Source: Capitella teleta
Lineage: Eukaryota; Annelida; Polychaeta; Capitellidae
Direction of reading: 5' to 3'
Assembly: GCA_000328365.1 (NCBI GenBank)
Contig: KB310691.1
Span: forward strand, 225,676-289,675
Length of the DNA stretch: 64,000 nucleotides
Positions 1-9,640 of this stretch are shown here, one piece after another. A program made the translations under genes and the position numbers. Numbering within the stretch: the stretch's first letter is position 1; every line of letters starts with the position of its first letter. A model generated the notes under the pieces. The model was not told the origin of the DNA. It was given only the letters and a program-made list of their open reading frames with translations, and made no database searches.

Positions 1-358
1 TTCTTCTCTCTATACATGTATTTTTTATTTATTTTTTGTTTGTTTTGCTACTTTTCATCTTCTTTGTTTTTGTTTTGCTTTTTTTTTTTCTTTTTTTCCT
101 TGTAGGTATTGTAAATAGCGTCAGGTTAGATTAGGAATTGTAAATAAATAAGTAGGAATTTCACTCTTAACCCCTGCACATTGCACCTTGCACCTTTTTA
201 TTTCAAAATTCTACCACAGACGACACCGATAGTTAGTTAGTATTAATTGTTTTCTTTCTTAATTGATTTGCAGCATATACCCAAGTCTAGGTCAGCTACC
301 ACTTATCTGTATTATTACCTTTTTTGGAAAATAATAAAATTATCTTATCTTATCTAAC
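1..358 (+). mobile_element. 3' tail of a non-LTR retrotransposon
   Basis: This T-rich untranslated stretch ends in AATAATAAAATTATC followed by short TCTTA repeats (about 330-357). That is the usual look of a LINE 3' end. No coding part is visible because the window begins here, so the clade cannot be assigned. The UGT gene begins about 220 bp downstream. Confidence 0.5.
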
Positions 359-574
359 ATAGTCAACATGAAGCCCTGGCCTGAATAGAATTACAACACT
401 GAAGCAATCAACGAAGGGCAGAACAACAATATATGATGAGTGTAGAAGACTGTAGACCTACATACTTGTGGCACTTTTCACAGAGCGCACACGTAGCTCC
501 TTGTATCTTCGCTTTTATGCCAGTACATTCACCACATAAAGACCATTGGATGCTGACCACAGTAATCGGACACT

Positions 575-2095
575 ATGCGTCTGCTGCTGTTCTTCGCTTG
601 CCTCATCGGAGGAACGTCGTCTGCTAAGATTCTCCTGATGCCCGTGCACCATGGCAGTCACGCACGACTGTTTGCGGTGATAGGAGAGGCCTTGCAAGAC
701 GAAGGACACATTGTGCATGTGCTAATAGGCGAAAACCTTCGCCAGCATGTTGAGGAGCGGGGTTTGCGTGTTTTGTCCATGGGTAAGGATTTGGAGCCTG
801 TTCTGGAAGCTATAGGGTTAAAGCTCTTTGACTCATCCCTCTCGGGAATATGGCAGATGTTCAAGGCTGTAAAAGAACAGGGGTTGAAGCACTGTGAGAC
901 AGCACTCCAAGGCGTACCATATGATGTTGTGGAAGCTGAAAAGTACGATCTTGTTCTTATTGACAACATGGATCCTGTGCGGTGCATGTACGCCGTGCCA
1001 TATCGTTTGGGAGTGCCTTACATCTCACTGGGCGCTCGTCACGACCCCTGGTCAGCCAGGGTTCCTGCCTTGCCCTCGTCAGAAGGCCAGCTTGGTTTCA
1101 TGACCATCACATCTGACTGCACCTTTTTCGATCGTCTTGTGAACACACTCGCCTCAATTGCGATTAAATTGACAACCCCTCCCTCATTTGCTGTAAATCA
1201 ATCGTATCTCAAGCAATTCGCCTCAAACCGACCCGAAACCACCTTCGATCAGATTTATAAGGATTCAGAGATGTGGATCATAAACATGGAGACAGTGTGC
1301 TCTGATCAGCCTCGGGTGCATGCCTTCCACTACCAGTTCATCGCTGGCCTCGGCTGGACGCCTGCGAAACCCCTACCGGCTGGTAACATACAGTCTTTTG
1401 CTGATGGCGCAGATAATGGTTTGATAGTAGTGTCCTTTGGATCTGCCCTTAAAACTATCCCCAAAGAATTGATGGATGTACTGATGGAAACTTTCGAGAA
1501 TCTACCACAGAGATTCATCATGCGGTTTGATAGCGAGCACCCCGCCAACACTCCGTCTAACGTCATGTTAGTCTCATGGTTGCCTCAGAATGATCTGCTC
1601 GGACACAATAACACGCGACTGTTCATCACCCATGGCGGCAACAATGGTCAGCTGGAGGGCCTCTTCCACGGTGTGCCCATGCTCACTCTGCCTGTATTCG
1701 GCGACCAGTTCTACAACGCTCGACGTGCTTTCTTGCGAGGTCATGGTCTCTTCTTGGATTTGAAAAGCAGCAGCGCCAGACAGATACATGGCGCCATCAC
1801 GGAACTCCTTTTAAACCCGAAGTATCGCAAATCAGTGCAGAGGTGTTCTCGCATACTTCTGGATATGCCAGAGCCCAGGAAAGCTCTGTCATTTTGGGTG
1901 AACCACGTGTTGAAGTTCGGAGGCAGCCACCTGAAACCGAGCAGCATGCAGCTGCCCTTGTGGAAGTTCTTCATGTTGGATGTTGCTGCATTCCTCGCTG
2001 TGAGTGCAGCCATCATGTCTGCGTGTATTTTCATGTGCTGCAGGTGTACTGCGAAGCGATGCTGCCGACGCAAATCAAAGAGTAAAACAGAGTAA
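575..2095 (+). CDS. UDP-glycosyltransferase (UGT), ER membrane enzyme
   Basis: This single-exon gene encodes 506 residues, the normal length for animal UGTs, which transfer a sugar from a UDP-sugar to small lipophilic compounds in the ER lumen. Residues 1-17 form a signal peptide. The N-terminal acceptor-binding half carries the conserved His of the PVHHGSH segment (about 23-29) and an Asp in LVLIDNMDP. The UGT signature lies at about 335-385, with WLPQNDLLGH, THGGNNGQLEG and PVFGDQFYNA. A single membrane segment follows at about 466-490. The basic tail ends KSKTE, which fits a KxKxx ER-retrieval motif. The first ATG after an in-frame stop is used because the signal peptide starts there. Nothing looks broken. 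The donor sugar cannot be read from sequence. Confidence 0.95.
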   Translation: MRLLLFFACLIGGTSSAKILLMPVHHGSHARLFAVIGEALQDEGHIVHVLIGENLRQHVEERGLRVLSMGKDLEPVLEAIGLKLFDSSLSGIWQMFKAVKEQGLKHCETALQGVPYDVVEAEKYDLVLIDNMDPVRCMYAVPYRLGVPYISLGARHDPWSARVPALPSSEGQLGFMTITSDCTFFDRLVNTLASIAIKLTTPPSFAVNQSYLKQFASNRPETTFDQIYKDSEMWIINMETVCSDQPRVHAFHYQFIAGLGWTPAKPLPAGNIQSFADGADNGLIVVSFGSALKTIPKELMDVLMETFENLPQRFIMRFDSEHPANTPSNVMLVSWLPQNDLLGHNNTRLFITHGGNNGQLEGLFHGVPMLTLPVFGDQFYNARRAFLRGHGLFLDLKSSSARQIHGAITELLLNPKYRKSVQRCSRILLDMPEPRKALSFWVNHVLKFGGSHLKPSSMQLPLWKFFMLDVAAFLAVSAAIMSACIFMCCRCTAKRCCRRKSKSKTE

Positions 2096-2187
2096 CTGCA
2101 TTTTCCTCACCTTAAGAATTCTTCCTGAGTAATAGACGCTTCATAGTGGACCTAAAAGACTCACTCTTACTGTAAATTCCTCGTTCA

Positions 2188-2193
2188 AATAAA
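2188..2193 (+). terminator. Polyadenylation signal of the UGT gene
   Basis: AATAAA lies 93 nt after the UGT stop codon and is followed by a T/G-rich stretch. It fits the 3' end of this transcript. Confidence 0.6.
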
Positions 2194-2199
2194 CGTTGT

Positions 2200-4990
2200 T
2201 ACAAATCATCTCAATTATAATGTTAAGATGGACGCTACCATTCAAATGTGCTAGCTTGAAAGAGAGTGTGGGTGTGGGGCTCTACCAGGTTCCAGGATCA
2301 ACACAGGACACTGTTGATGGAGACATGACAAAATACAGTTACCACAGTGAATCCTTTCCGCCCAGGGAATTAAAAAAAAAAAAAAAAAAAAAAAAAACAA
2401 AAACAGACGCAGAAGATCGAACAGCCACTCTCATTTTTAATTTAAAACTTTGCTTCATTAGCTCACCCATAAAGAAAGAAATAGACTGAGCCGAAATCGA
2501 CCTCAATCAATTATCAGGAGATTAGCGTTGAGGTGGGTAAAAAGTAGACAGAATGCCGTTTGAATATTCTCATATACAGACAGAGATACAACTGTATGTA
2601 AAACTGGAAGTTACATGAAATGATCATGAATTTAGCGCTCAATTTCAGACGCTCGTGGAAAGTTGTGCAATTTGGCAATTAACAACGCTAATACCAACCA
2701 CAAACTCACACAAACTATTATCCCGATATATTTTGGCCACCTAATTAAATAATAAAATATCCAAACCATATCCTCAGTTTATAAATAAAACCACTTGAAC
2801 GCTTGATTGAACAAATTATCAAATTTTCACTCACTCATTGACCTCCTTGACCTAACCTAAGTTCGAAAATGAACCAGCTTTGAGATCCTTCATTATTTCA
2901 ATTGCAAAATGTCGTTCAAATTGCTTCATTATCCCTGATAATTCGTGAAATGAAGCCTTATGTTGGCACATTATAGTTGTTTTTTATTTAAATGGTTATA
3001 TACTGACGTGTAAAGGATATTTAATTATAATAAACAAATATATATTCCAGCGTCTCTTACTCATTGACTGCATGTTCTTGAAGCGTTATGATTACATAGT
3101 TGAGAAGAAGCGAAATCACACACAATCGCGGCACATTTTTTCGCGCAAGTTATGCTCCCTTGACACACTTATGCAAATGAGGCGAATGGCTGAGTGCGCT
3201 TGCACTTGTAAACATCTTAAAATGTAGGCATAAATTTGCCGAGTTTTGTAGGAAATAGTGTACGGAATCTAATTTTGAATAGTGTGGCGTTTCTAAAATA
3301 GATGATTTTAATACAGGATTTTCAGCGTGTCTGCCAATGCCCACAGGTTTTGACGCCACAAAAAATTCCAGTTTTTAACATACAAGTATCATCAGCGGAG
3401 ATCTGAGATCGCCACTGACGAATAGGCTAGGTAAAATGTACTCAGTTGATGCTAAATGACGTACACGAACGGATGAAGATCTTTCTGTAACAGTGTGTTA
3501 GGTAATGCGGCAAAACATGAATATCCAGGAGTTCGAAATTTTGCTTTGGTGACAAATAGCCATGGGAGCCACGCATGTACCCGAGGACCCATATTAATAA
3601 CAGTATACTTATTCTTTGGAACTAAATAATTTGAGTTCTATGTCTATTGTTCAGTTGCAAACTACAGTACATTCGTGTATAGGCCTATGGGATGATCAAA
3701 TTAAAGTGTATAGGATTCGGGTTTGTTTGTTGTTGCTGTTTTGGTGAATTTGTTTATTTTTGAAAATCTTATTTTCTAAATGTAAGTGAAGCTCAGCGAC
3801 GAAGAAATATAATAAATATAAATATAATTGTTCCTTTTCATTGAAAAGTAGAAATCATGCGATGCTTATTGCTTTAGTGGATGTTAGGCAAAGTATGCCA
3901 ATAAATCAGGCAACGGATAATATGCTGATACTGGCGTACGTGAATGGAGTCCAGTTGTTCCTTTTAAGAGAATGTTGATGGCCTAGCTCTATTAATGACC
4001 AAAGTTAATCAACAGTGATTTGATAAACAGGCAGTCGTGCTCAGTAGACCTACTGCTGCATGAAGGTATATGGGATAATGAAGACACCGGCTTAGACGCA
4101 GTCCATTGGTAATTTGGTTACATTTGATAGATATAGGCTATAAAGGAAAGGGCTGAGTGGGAAATGGGAATAAGAAATGTGATGACTCCTAGAGCACACA
4201 AAATGACAAATCAGAATAATAATTTGCTCCCCACCAAAACCCATCTCTTCAAGGTCTTAAAAGGCGGTTAACGCAGTTAACCACCACCTGTTTTTCGAGG
4301 CAGTTAACACGTTGAAAATTGTCACACCTTTATTGACAGGCGTATGCCTTCCAGTTTCTCTTTACCGCCCTACTCTGATTGAGGAGGGAATTAGGAAACA
4401 GGGCTCCGTCATAATTTTTGCATTATGATCGTCGATAATTATGAAGCTCTAGGCCTAATTAAAACAGGACGATGTGGTAGGTAGAACACTTTGCTAGATA
4501 GACCGGAGCTGCTTGAGGAACTTCTTCAATCACGTCACTCGACAACAATTCCTGCAAAACCTCATCGATCGCTCCATCACCTTCGCTATTAAAGAGACAC
4601 CTTCAAATAAAAAGCATTTGTAACTCTTCTGGACATCTAAGAGACCTGTGTGTCCACTAATTTGACAATATGAATAGTAATTAACGCGCCATGCACATTG
4701 ATGATGGCATGGAGGCTGCAATGAGTCCATGACACCCACTTATGTCATGTTCCCGATCTCTTATGATTACAAGGTGCGTTATGATCACGAATATTACCTC
4801 AATGCGCAAAGTTCAGTTCAGCATTGGTGTAGCTCGTTCTATAATAACTTTCACTCCTTTCTGATGCAATAAACACGTGAATATCTTTGGATGTTTACAA
4901 TACATTCAGATGCTCATTATATTTTGAAGATAAAGTATACTTTTCATGAATGGTAGCGCATAGTAATCCGAACCCGAGAGCGTTATCATG
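2200..4990. other. Non-coding stretch
   Basis: No supported gene was seen. It holds a poly-A run at about 2370-2397. ORFs here are short, unrelated to known families and without splice support. One GTGCGTTATGAT motif copy lies near 4774 (see the repeat family entry). Confidence 0.5.
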
Positions 4991-4995
4991 ATGTT

Positions 4996-5200
4996 TAAGG
5001 GGTAAGTCAAGGGAAGGAGATGGTGATCACCAGATAAACAAGTTAAGGAATTCTGGAGCTAAATAACCGACAAGACGAAGTCGAGTTTGGTTATTTGGCT
5101 GCAGAATCACGAGAACTTGTTTATCTGACGACAACCAGCGATTCCGAGTGACTTAACCGGATTATGCCATGGAAAATACCTCTCAACTCAATCGAGACGA
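4996..5200. mobile_element. Foldback MITE, copy 1
   Basis: About 205 bp match the copy at 41586-41781. The interior is palindromic: CAGATAAACAAGTT pairs with AACTTGTTTATCTG, and AAATAACC with GGTTATTT. The outer ends read TAAGGGGTAAGTCA and TGACTTAACC. No coding capacity is present, so this is a non-autonomous DNA transposon of unknown superfamily. Confidence 0.6.
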
Positions 5201-5235
5201 CATAAAAAGAGTTTGACTGCGCGTCATCTTGAAAC

Positions 5236-5276
5236 ACGCAAATCAAAGAGTAAAACAGAGTGACAGCATTTTCCTC
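5236..5276 (+). pseudogene. Relic of a second UGT 3' end
   Basis: These 41 bp match 2068-2108 of the UGT gene with two mismatches. The match covers the last codons of the basic tail, the stop region and the start of the 3' UTR. The rest of the second copy is absent. It directly follows foldback repeat copy 1, so a tandem UGT copy was probably lost by deletion or replaced by repeats. Confidence 0.55.
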
Positions 5277-5699
5277 CTTTTCTGAAATTAACACCTAGCG
5301 TTTTCACTATTTCACGATATAACAGCTTTTGATACGCTTTGCTTGATCACGAAATATACTTCCTAGTTTTTCATAACGCTAAGCTTGATATACAGAAGCA
5401 AGGATGTTAATATGACTAGATTGCTCAAAGCAGTTTTGGTACGCATATACCCCCTGCCAAAAAGCCTCGTTCTGATATCAAATGACGTCACACCAACTGT
5501 TTCCACGTCGAAGCAACGAGAGTGTGAAACGGACCCATTATCGCTCTCTTCGCTCTGTAAACTTGGTGAAAAGGTTTTTCGTTCGGGATTGTGGCAACTG
5601 ATGAAGTGCAGATACGAATCATAATTTTCACAGGTGTACAGATCGTTCAAACGCAGGTCTCATTGCATGTATTATCAAGCTGAACTGCCCCTCACGACG

Positions 5700-6310
5700 C
5701 GTCAGTGACTCAGTCACGGAAAGTAGCACAGATAAACCGGGCGAGGTCTGCGGTTTCGGACGCAATTTGGTACCAGGCTCTAGCTTACATGGCTCTGCAT
5801 CGCCTGGTATCTTCATAAATCTCAGTACAAGCGTAGAATTCTAGAAATCGTGATTCGCAAACTGGGCTTGAATGCGTTTACCGTGACATACTGCAGCGGG
5901 ATCCGTGGCCGGTCTCGCTATAGTATGTCAGCTAGATAGAGAGTGATTATATAATATATACTAATATAGGCCCTACTGAGTAGACAGCAGTCAGTGCAGC
6001 GTGTCATTGTCAAATTGTCAATCACTCTCAGTGACAGTCGCTGACTCAGTGAGTCAATGATGCCCTGTTGATACTGTATACGTTGCATGACTGAATGACT
6101 AGATTTCTGTATATTTCACGACCTAGTCACCGTGAATAACCTAGTGGATGTCTGTCTATACTCATAATACTGTGAGTCATATGAGTATTTGAATAATATT
6201 ATAAGGTATATGTCCTACGTACATAAATAACGCGTTCAGAGCTTACTCACGAAATCTGTTACTCGTTCAATATCACAGGTAATCACAGACAGCGACTCAG
6301 CCACCTATTT
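5700..6310. promoter_or_regulatory. Cluster of AP-1-like sites
   Basis: Four exact AP-1/bZIP heptamers (TGACTCA or TGAGTCA) lie at 5706, 6042, 6050 and 6173, amid many GACTCAGTGA-like variants. This may be an enhancer or an old internal duplication. No nearby gene start can be tied to it. Confidence 0.25.
5725..5938. repeat. Diverged, expanded copy of the 58-bp insertion repeat
   Basis: The left edge (GTAGCACAGATAAACCGGGCGAGGTCTG, about 5725-5752) and the right edge (CTCGCTATAGTATGTCAGCTAG, about 5917-5938) match the short elements at 57234 and 57537. About 160 bp of other sequence lies between them. Inside, GTGACATACTGCAGCG is an inverted copy of the right edge. A further right-edge copy lies at 6408-6429. 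Confidence 0.45.
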
Positions 6311-6429
6311 GAACTTACTTTGTTGTTTCCTCGTTCATATTTCATATTAATCAAGGAATTCGTGATGAAGTCCAATCATGTAAATAAATCGGGTGAGACC
6401 AATGACGTCTCGCTGTATTATGTCAGCTA

Positions 6430-8750
6430 CGTGAGCATATACTTTGTTCTCATTAAGAAATGCCAATAAGTTCCAAATATTCATATAATTAAAGTGTCTT
6501 TCAATCTTATAGACTCGTTCAATTGCAACTCGACCTGGAAATTGCCTGAGGAGCCTGTAGTATTCATATTGAAAAGCAAGAAAAGAGTTCCAAGAAGAAG
6601 AATCAAGTTTTGCTGGATGAACTAGAAAGATTGAAAGGTAAAGTGAAGGTATACCGGTACGTCTAACACTCAATATTGTCTTACAGTCGTAATTTCGCAA
6701 TTACAAAGCTGAAGTTTATTTTACACGTACTTTGAAGTTGAATTATTTTCAGCTGCATCAGTTTGTTTATGGGAGATGGTTTGTTTTCAACTTACTATAA
6801 TTTATTCTTTTCACTATGACATCACTTTATATTCGGGATTTCCTTGTCACTAGCCTTCGGAGTTTTGTGTTTTGCGGATCCTGTTATTATTATCAGGTTG
6901 TTCCTCATGCACAACATTGTGTAGGTAAACGTGATCAATATTTGCTGACTGATTTTAAATGAGGAAGCAATTAAATTATGGTCTTCACATAAAAAAATAA
7001 AACAACAGTTTCATACGTTATGGTCAATGAATGTTTTATGCCGATGTGTGCGTTATGATCACCAAGTGCGTTACACTTGTAGCATCTACGGCCAATTTTC
7101 ATGCTTTGTGCTCGTTTGCAGAGCCCCCAAGAATGTAACGCGCAATGGCGGAATGCAACCGTGCCTGCGAGCGATCTATGTAGTAGTGAAAATCATTGTA
7201 CAGAAGTATGTGCGAGTCCGATTAGCATAGCTGAAGCTCCATTGACCAAACAAGAGCAGAGAGGGAATCATCATGCAATTCAGGCTTCATGACAGAGTCA
7301 CAACTGTATAACGAAACCTTATTTATTCCTTTACATCTTGAAAGCCAAGTTTGCACCCAAAATACATATGCTATGCGTACCTAATTCGCGGTATGGTTCG
7401 TCTCCTTTGGATTGCTGCGGTCACTTTGCCATACCCATTGTATACATTTTCAGTGTTGTTCAATAATTCTGTTCATGCCGCTGGTTTGCGGTAGCACATA
7501 TGGAGGCATTTTTCTACGAGAATCAATGAGTAGGGCTCCTATTATACGAAACATGAATACTTGGTATGGTTGAGCGCCGTTCACATTATAAGCTTGCGGG
7601 AAACGAACGTACGCATCATTCCGCCGGCAATTGCGTTGTGGTTACATAATTATTATGCGGGCAGTCCGTGCGTGCGTGCGTGCGCTTCATATTTCCATCG
7701 GAATCTTCCATCGACATCACAATTGAAAACAAGCGTTGCCATGGCAACCTTATAGGAGCATGCGCAGATCACGCTGCCAAAAATAAATAAATAAATAAAT
7801 GCCTCTTTCGTCTCTATATCCATGCATCAGGGTGGCTGAGATAGAAAACTTTCAAATGGGCCTATTATTTTAAGCTGCCTAAACTAAACATGGAAATGTT
7901 CATTTCAGCAGCGAAAGAAATAGTGAATTAACGAAGTGTGCAAACATTAATAGTGATTTGAACGATGCAGAAAAACATGCCTGAAAGATAAAAACATAAT
8001 TAATTGATCATGTCAACGTGATCTCTATTCATATCACACACATTCGAATTGATGAGCGCATCTATCATAAATCATTTAGTTCAATTAACTATTCAATCAT
8101 GGCTAGTATTGTGATTTGCTGTCATAATATAATTTTTCAAATTATTCATAAAATAAACACCAACATAATTTAGCTCAGATTTTGGTTGGCAACGATGCAA
8201 AATGAAACAATCATCTATACTGACGAAAAATTCCGCATGAACATTTCTTTTTTAATTAAAAGGCTCAAGTACGATGCATCCCAGAATAGCACATACGACA
8301 TTGTATTAATTTTATATTCGTGAAATTAGTAAGATTTTTCTCCAGAAAATATCGGCATAGAGGCACAATTTGCAACTTACCAGCAGTACTTTGCTTTAGC
8401 GAGAAAAAGTATTTCACGCTATTTCCAAAGAAAGTCCACAAGTCATCTGCGGCATGAAAATAAAGCACCTTCATGGTCTATAGTATCTAAACTTTAAGGC
8501 TAGTCAGGCCGATTCAATGAAATTAACTCACCAACTTTTGATGATTCTTACGAAGCACTTGAAAGCATGTAAAACTGATGGTGTTTAAAGGGCATCAATC
8601 ACACAATGTTTTTGCACGAGGCGCATTCTGACGTATTATTTGAAGTTAGTTGAAATGTTTTTACTTTGATTTGTTTGAATGTTGTCAGATGTTTGTGTGT
8701 CACAGATGAGAGTGACTTACCTGCATGGCCATCAAACAGGCATTCTCCCA
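6430..8750. other. Non-coding stretch with simple repeats
   Basis: No gene was recognised. It contains a GTGC tetranucleotide run (about 7668-7685), an AAAT run (about 7780-7801) and GTGCGTTATGAT motifs near 7046. A 117-codon minus-strand open frame at 6347-6700 overlaps a repeat edge and has no family resemblance. Confidence 0.4.
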
Positions 8751-8756
8751 ATATAA

Positions 8757-9640
8757 TCGCCGCAACACAGCCACCAGACCATGAACTCAGCGCCTTCGAC
8801 AAGACCAAATCTTCAACTTAACTTGGCTGCTTCTACAACCGCTGCACTCAGTGTCTTGGCCATAGTTGTGGGTTGACTCATACAACAGAGAACGAGGCTC
8901 AATCGTCAAGCAGTTGACAAAGAGTCAACTCACAAAGTAAATGGGACAGGTAGGTTGGTAAGTATACTCTCAATTGCAGATCGCGGCTTGCTTGAATTTG
9001 TGGAACATTTTTAACATTCACATCGCCGCAACACAGCCAGCAGACCATGAACTCAGCGCCTTCGACAAATCTTCGACAAATCTTCAACTTAACTTGGCTG
9101 CTTCTACAACCGCTGCACTCAGTGTCTTGGCCATAGTTGTGGGAATAGCTCAGTGGGTTAAACCGACTGACTGCAATCCTATGCCGACCGTGGGGTTCGA
9201 GGTCCCGGGTTCGATACCCGATCAGGCCACGGGCGTTATGATTGCGAATTACAATTGTGATTCTTCAGTGACTCTGCAGTGCTGCCCAACTGCGTAACAA
9301 GGCCGGGCGCTGTGTACTACTGTCTATAATGGTATGCAGGATAAAGAACCTTTGGGATTTATCGGTAAGAATAGGGGGAAACCCCGATCCCGGGCCTTCT
9401 GTTCTGGCGCCCGTATCACTCGAATGGATTGGGTAGAGCCGTAAAACCCCAATCACTCACAATTACTCACAATCACTGTAGTTGTGGATTGACTCATACA
9501 ACAGAGAACGAGGCTCAATCGTCAAGCTGTTGACAAAAAGTCAACTTACGAAGTAAATGGAACAGGTAGGTTGCATGGTAAGTATTCCCTCAATTGCATA
9601 TCGCTGCTTGCTTGAATTTGTGGGACATTGTTGACATTCA
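8757..9640. repeat. Tandem duplication carrying a candidate first exon
   Basis: Unit 1 (8757-9022) and unit 2 (9023-about 9640) are near-identical over about 266 bp. Unit 2 is interrupted by a 336-bp SINE. Each unit holds an ATG (8781 and 9047) at the same place. In unit 1 the frame reads a hydrophobic leader; in unit 2 a 5-nt length difference shifts that frame. The duplication probably copied the first exon of the downstream VWD gene before the SINE arrived. Confidence 0.75.

Noticed and set aside
5725-5938. CRISPR-like repeats
   Set aside because: The repeated edges are too few, unevenly spaced and differ in their middles; the context is an animal genome.
6347-6700. 117-residue minus-strand gene
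   Set aside because: It overlaps a repeat edge and shows no leader, domain, splice signals or codon pattern of a gene.
9143-9228. tRNA gene
   Set aside because: A and B boxes are present but the sequence does not fold into a clean cloverleaf with anticodon arm, and it continues into a SINE body with target duplication.
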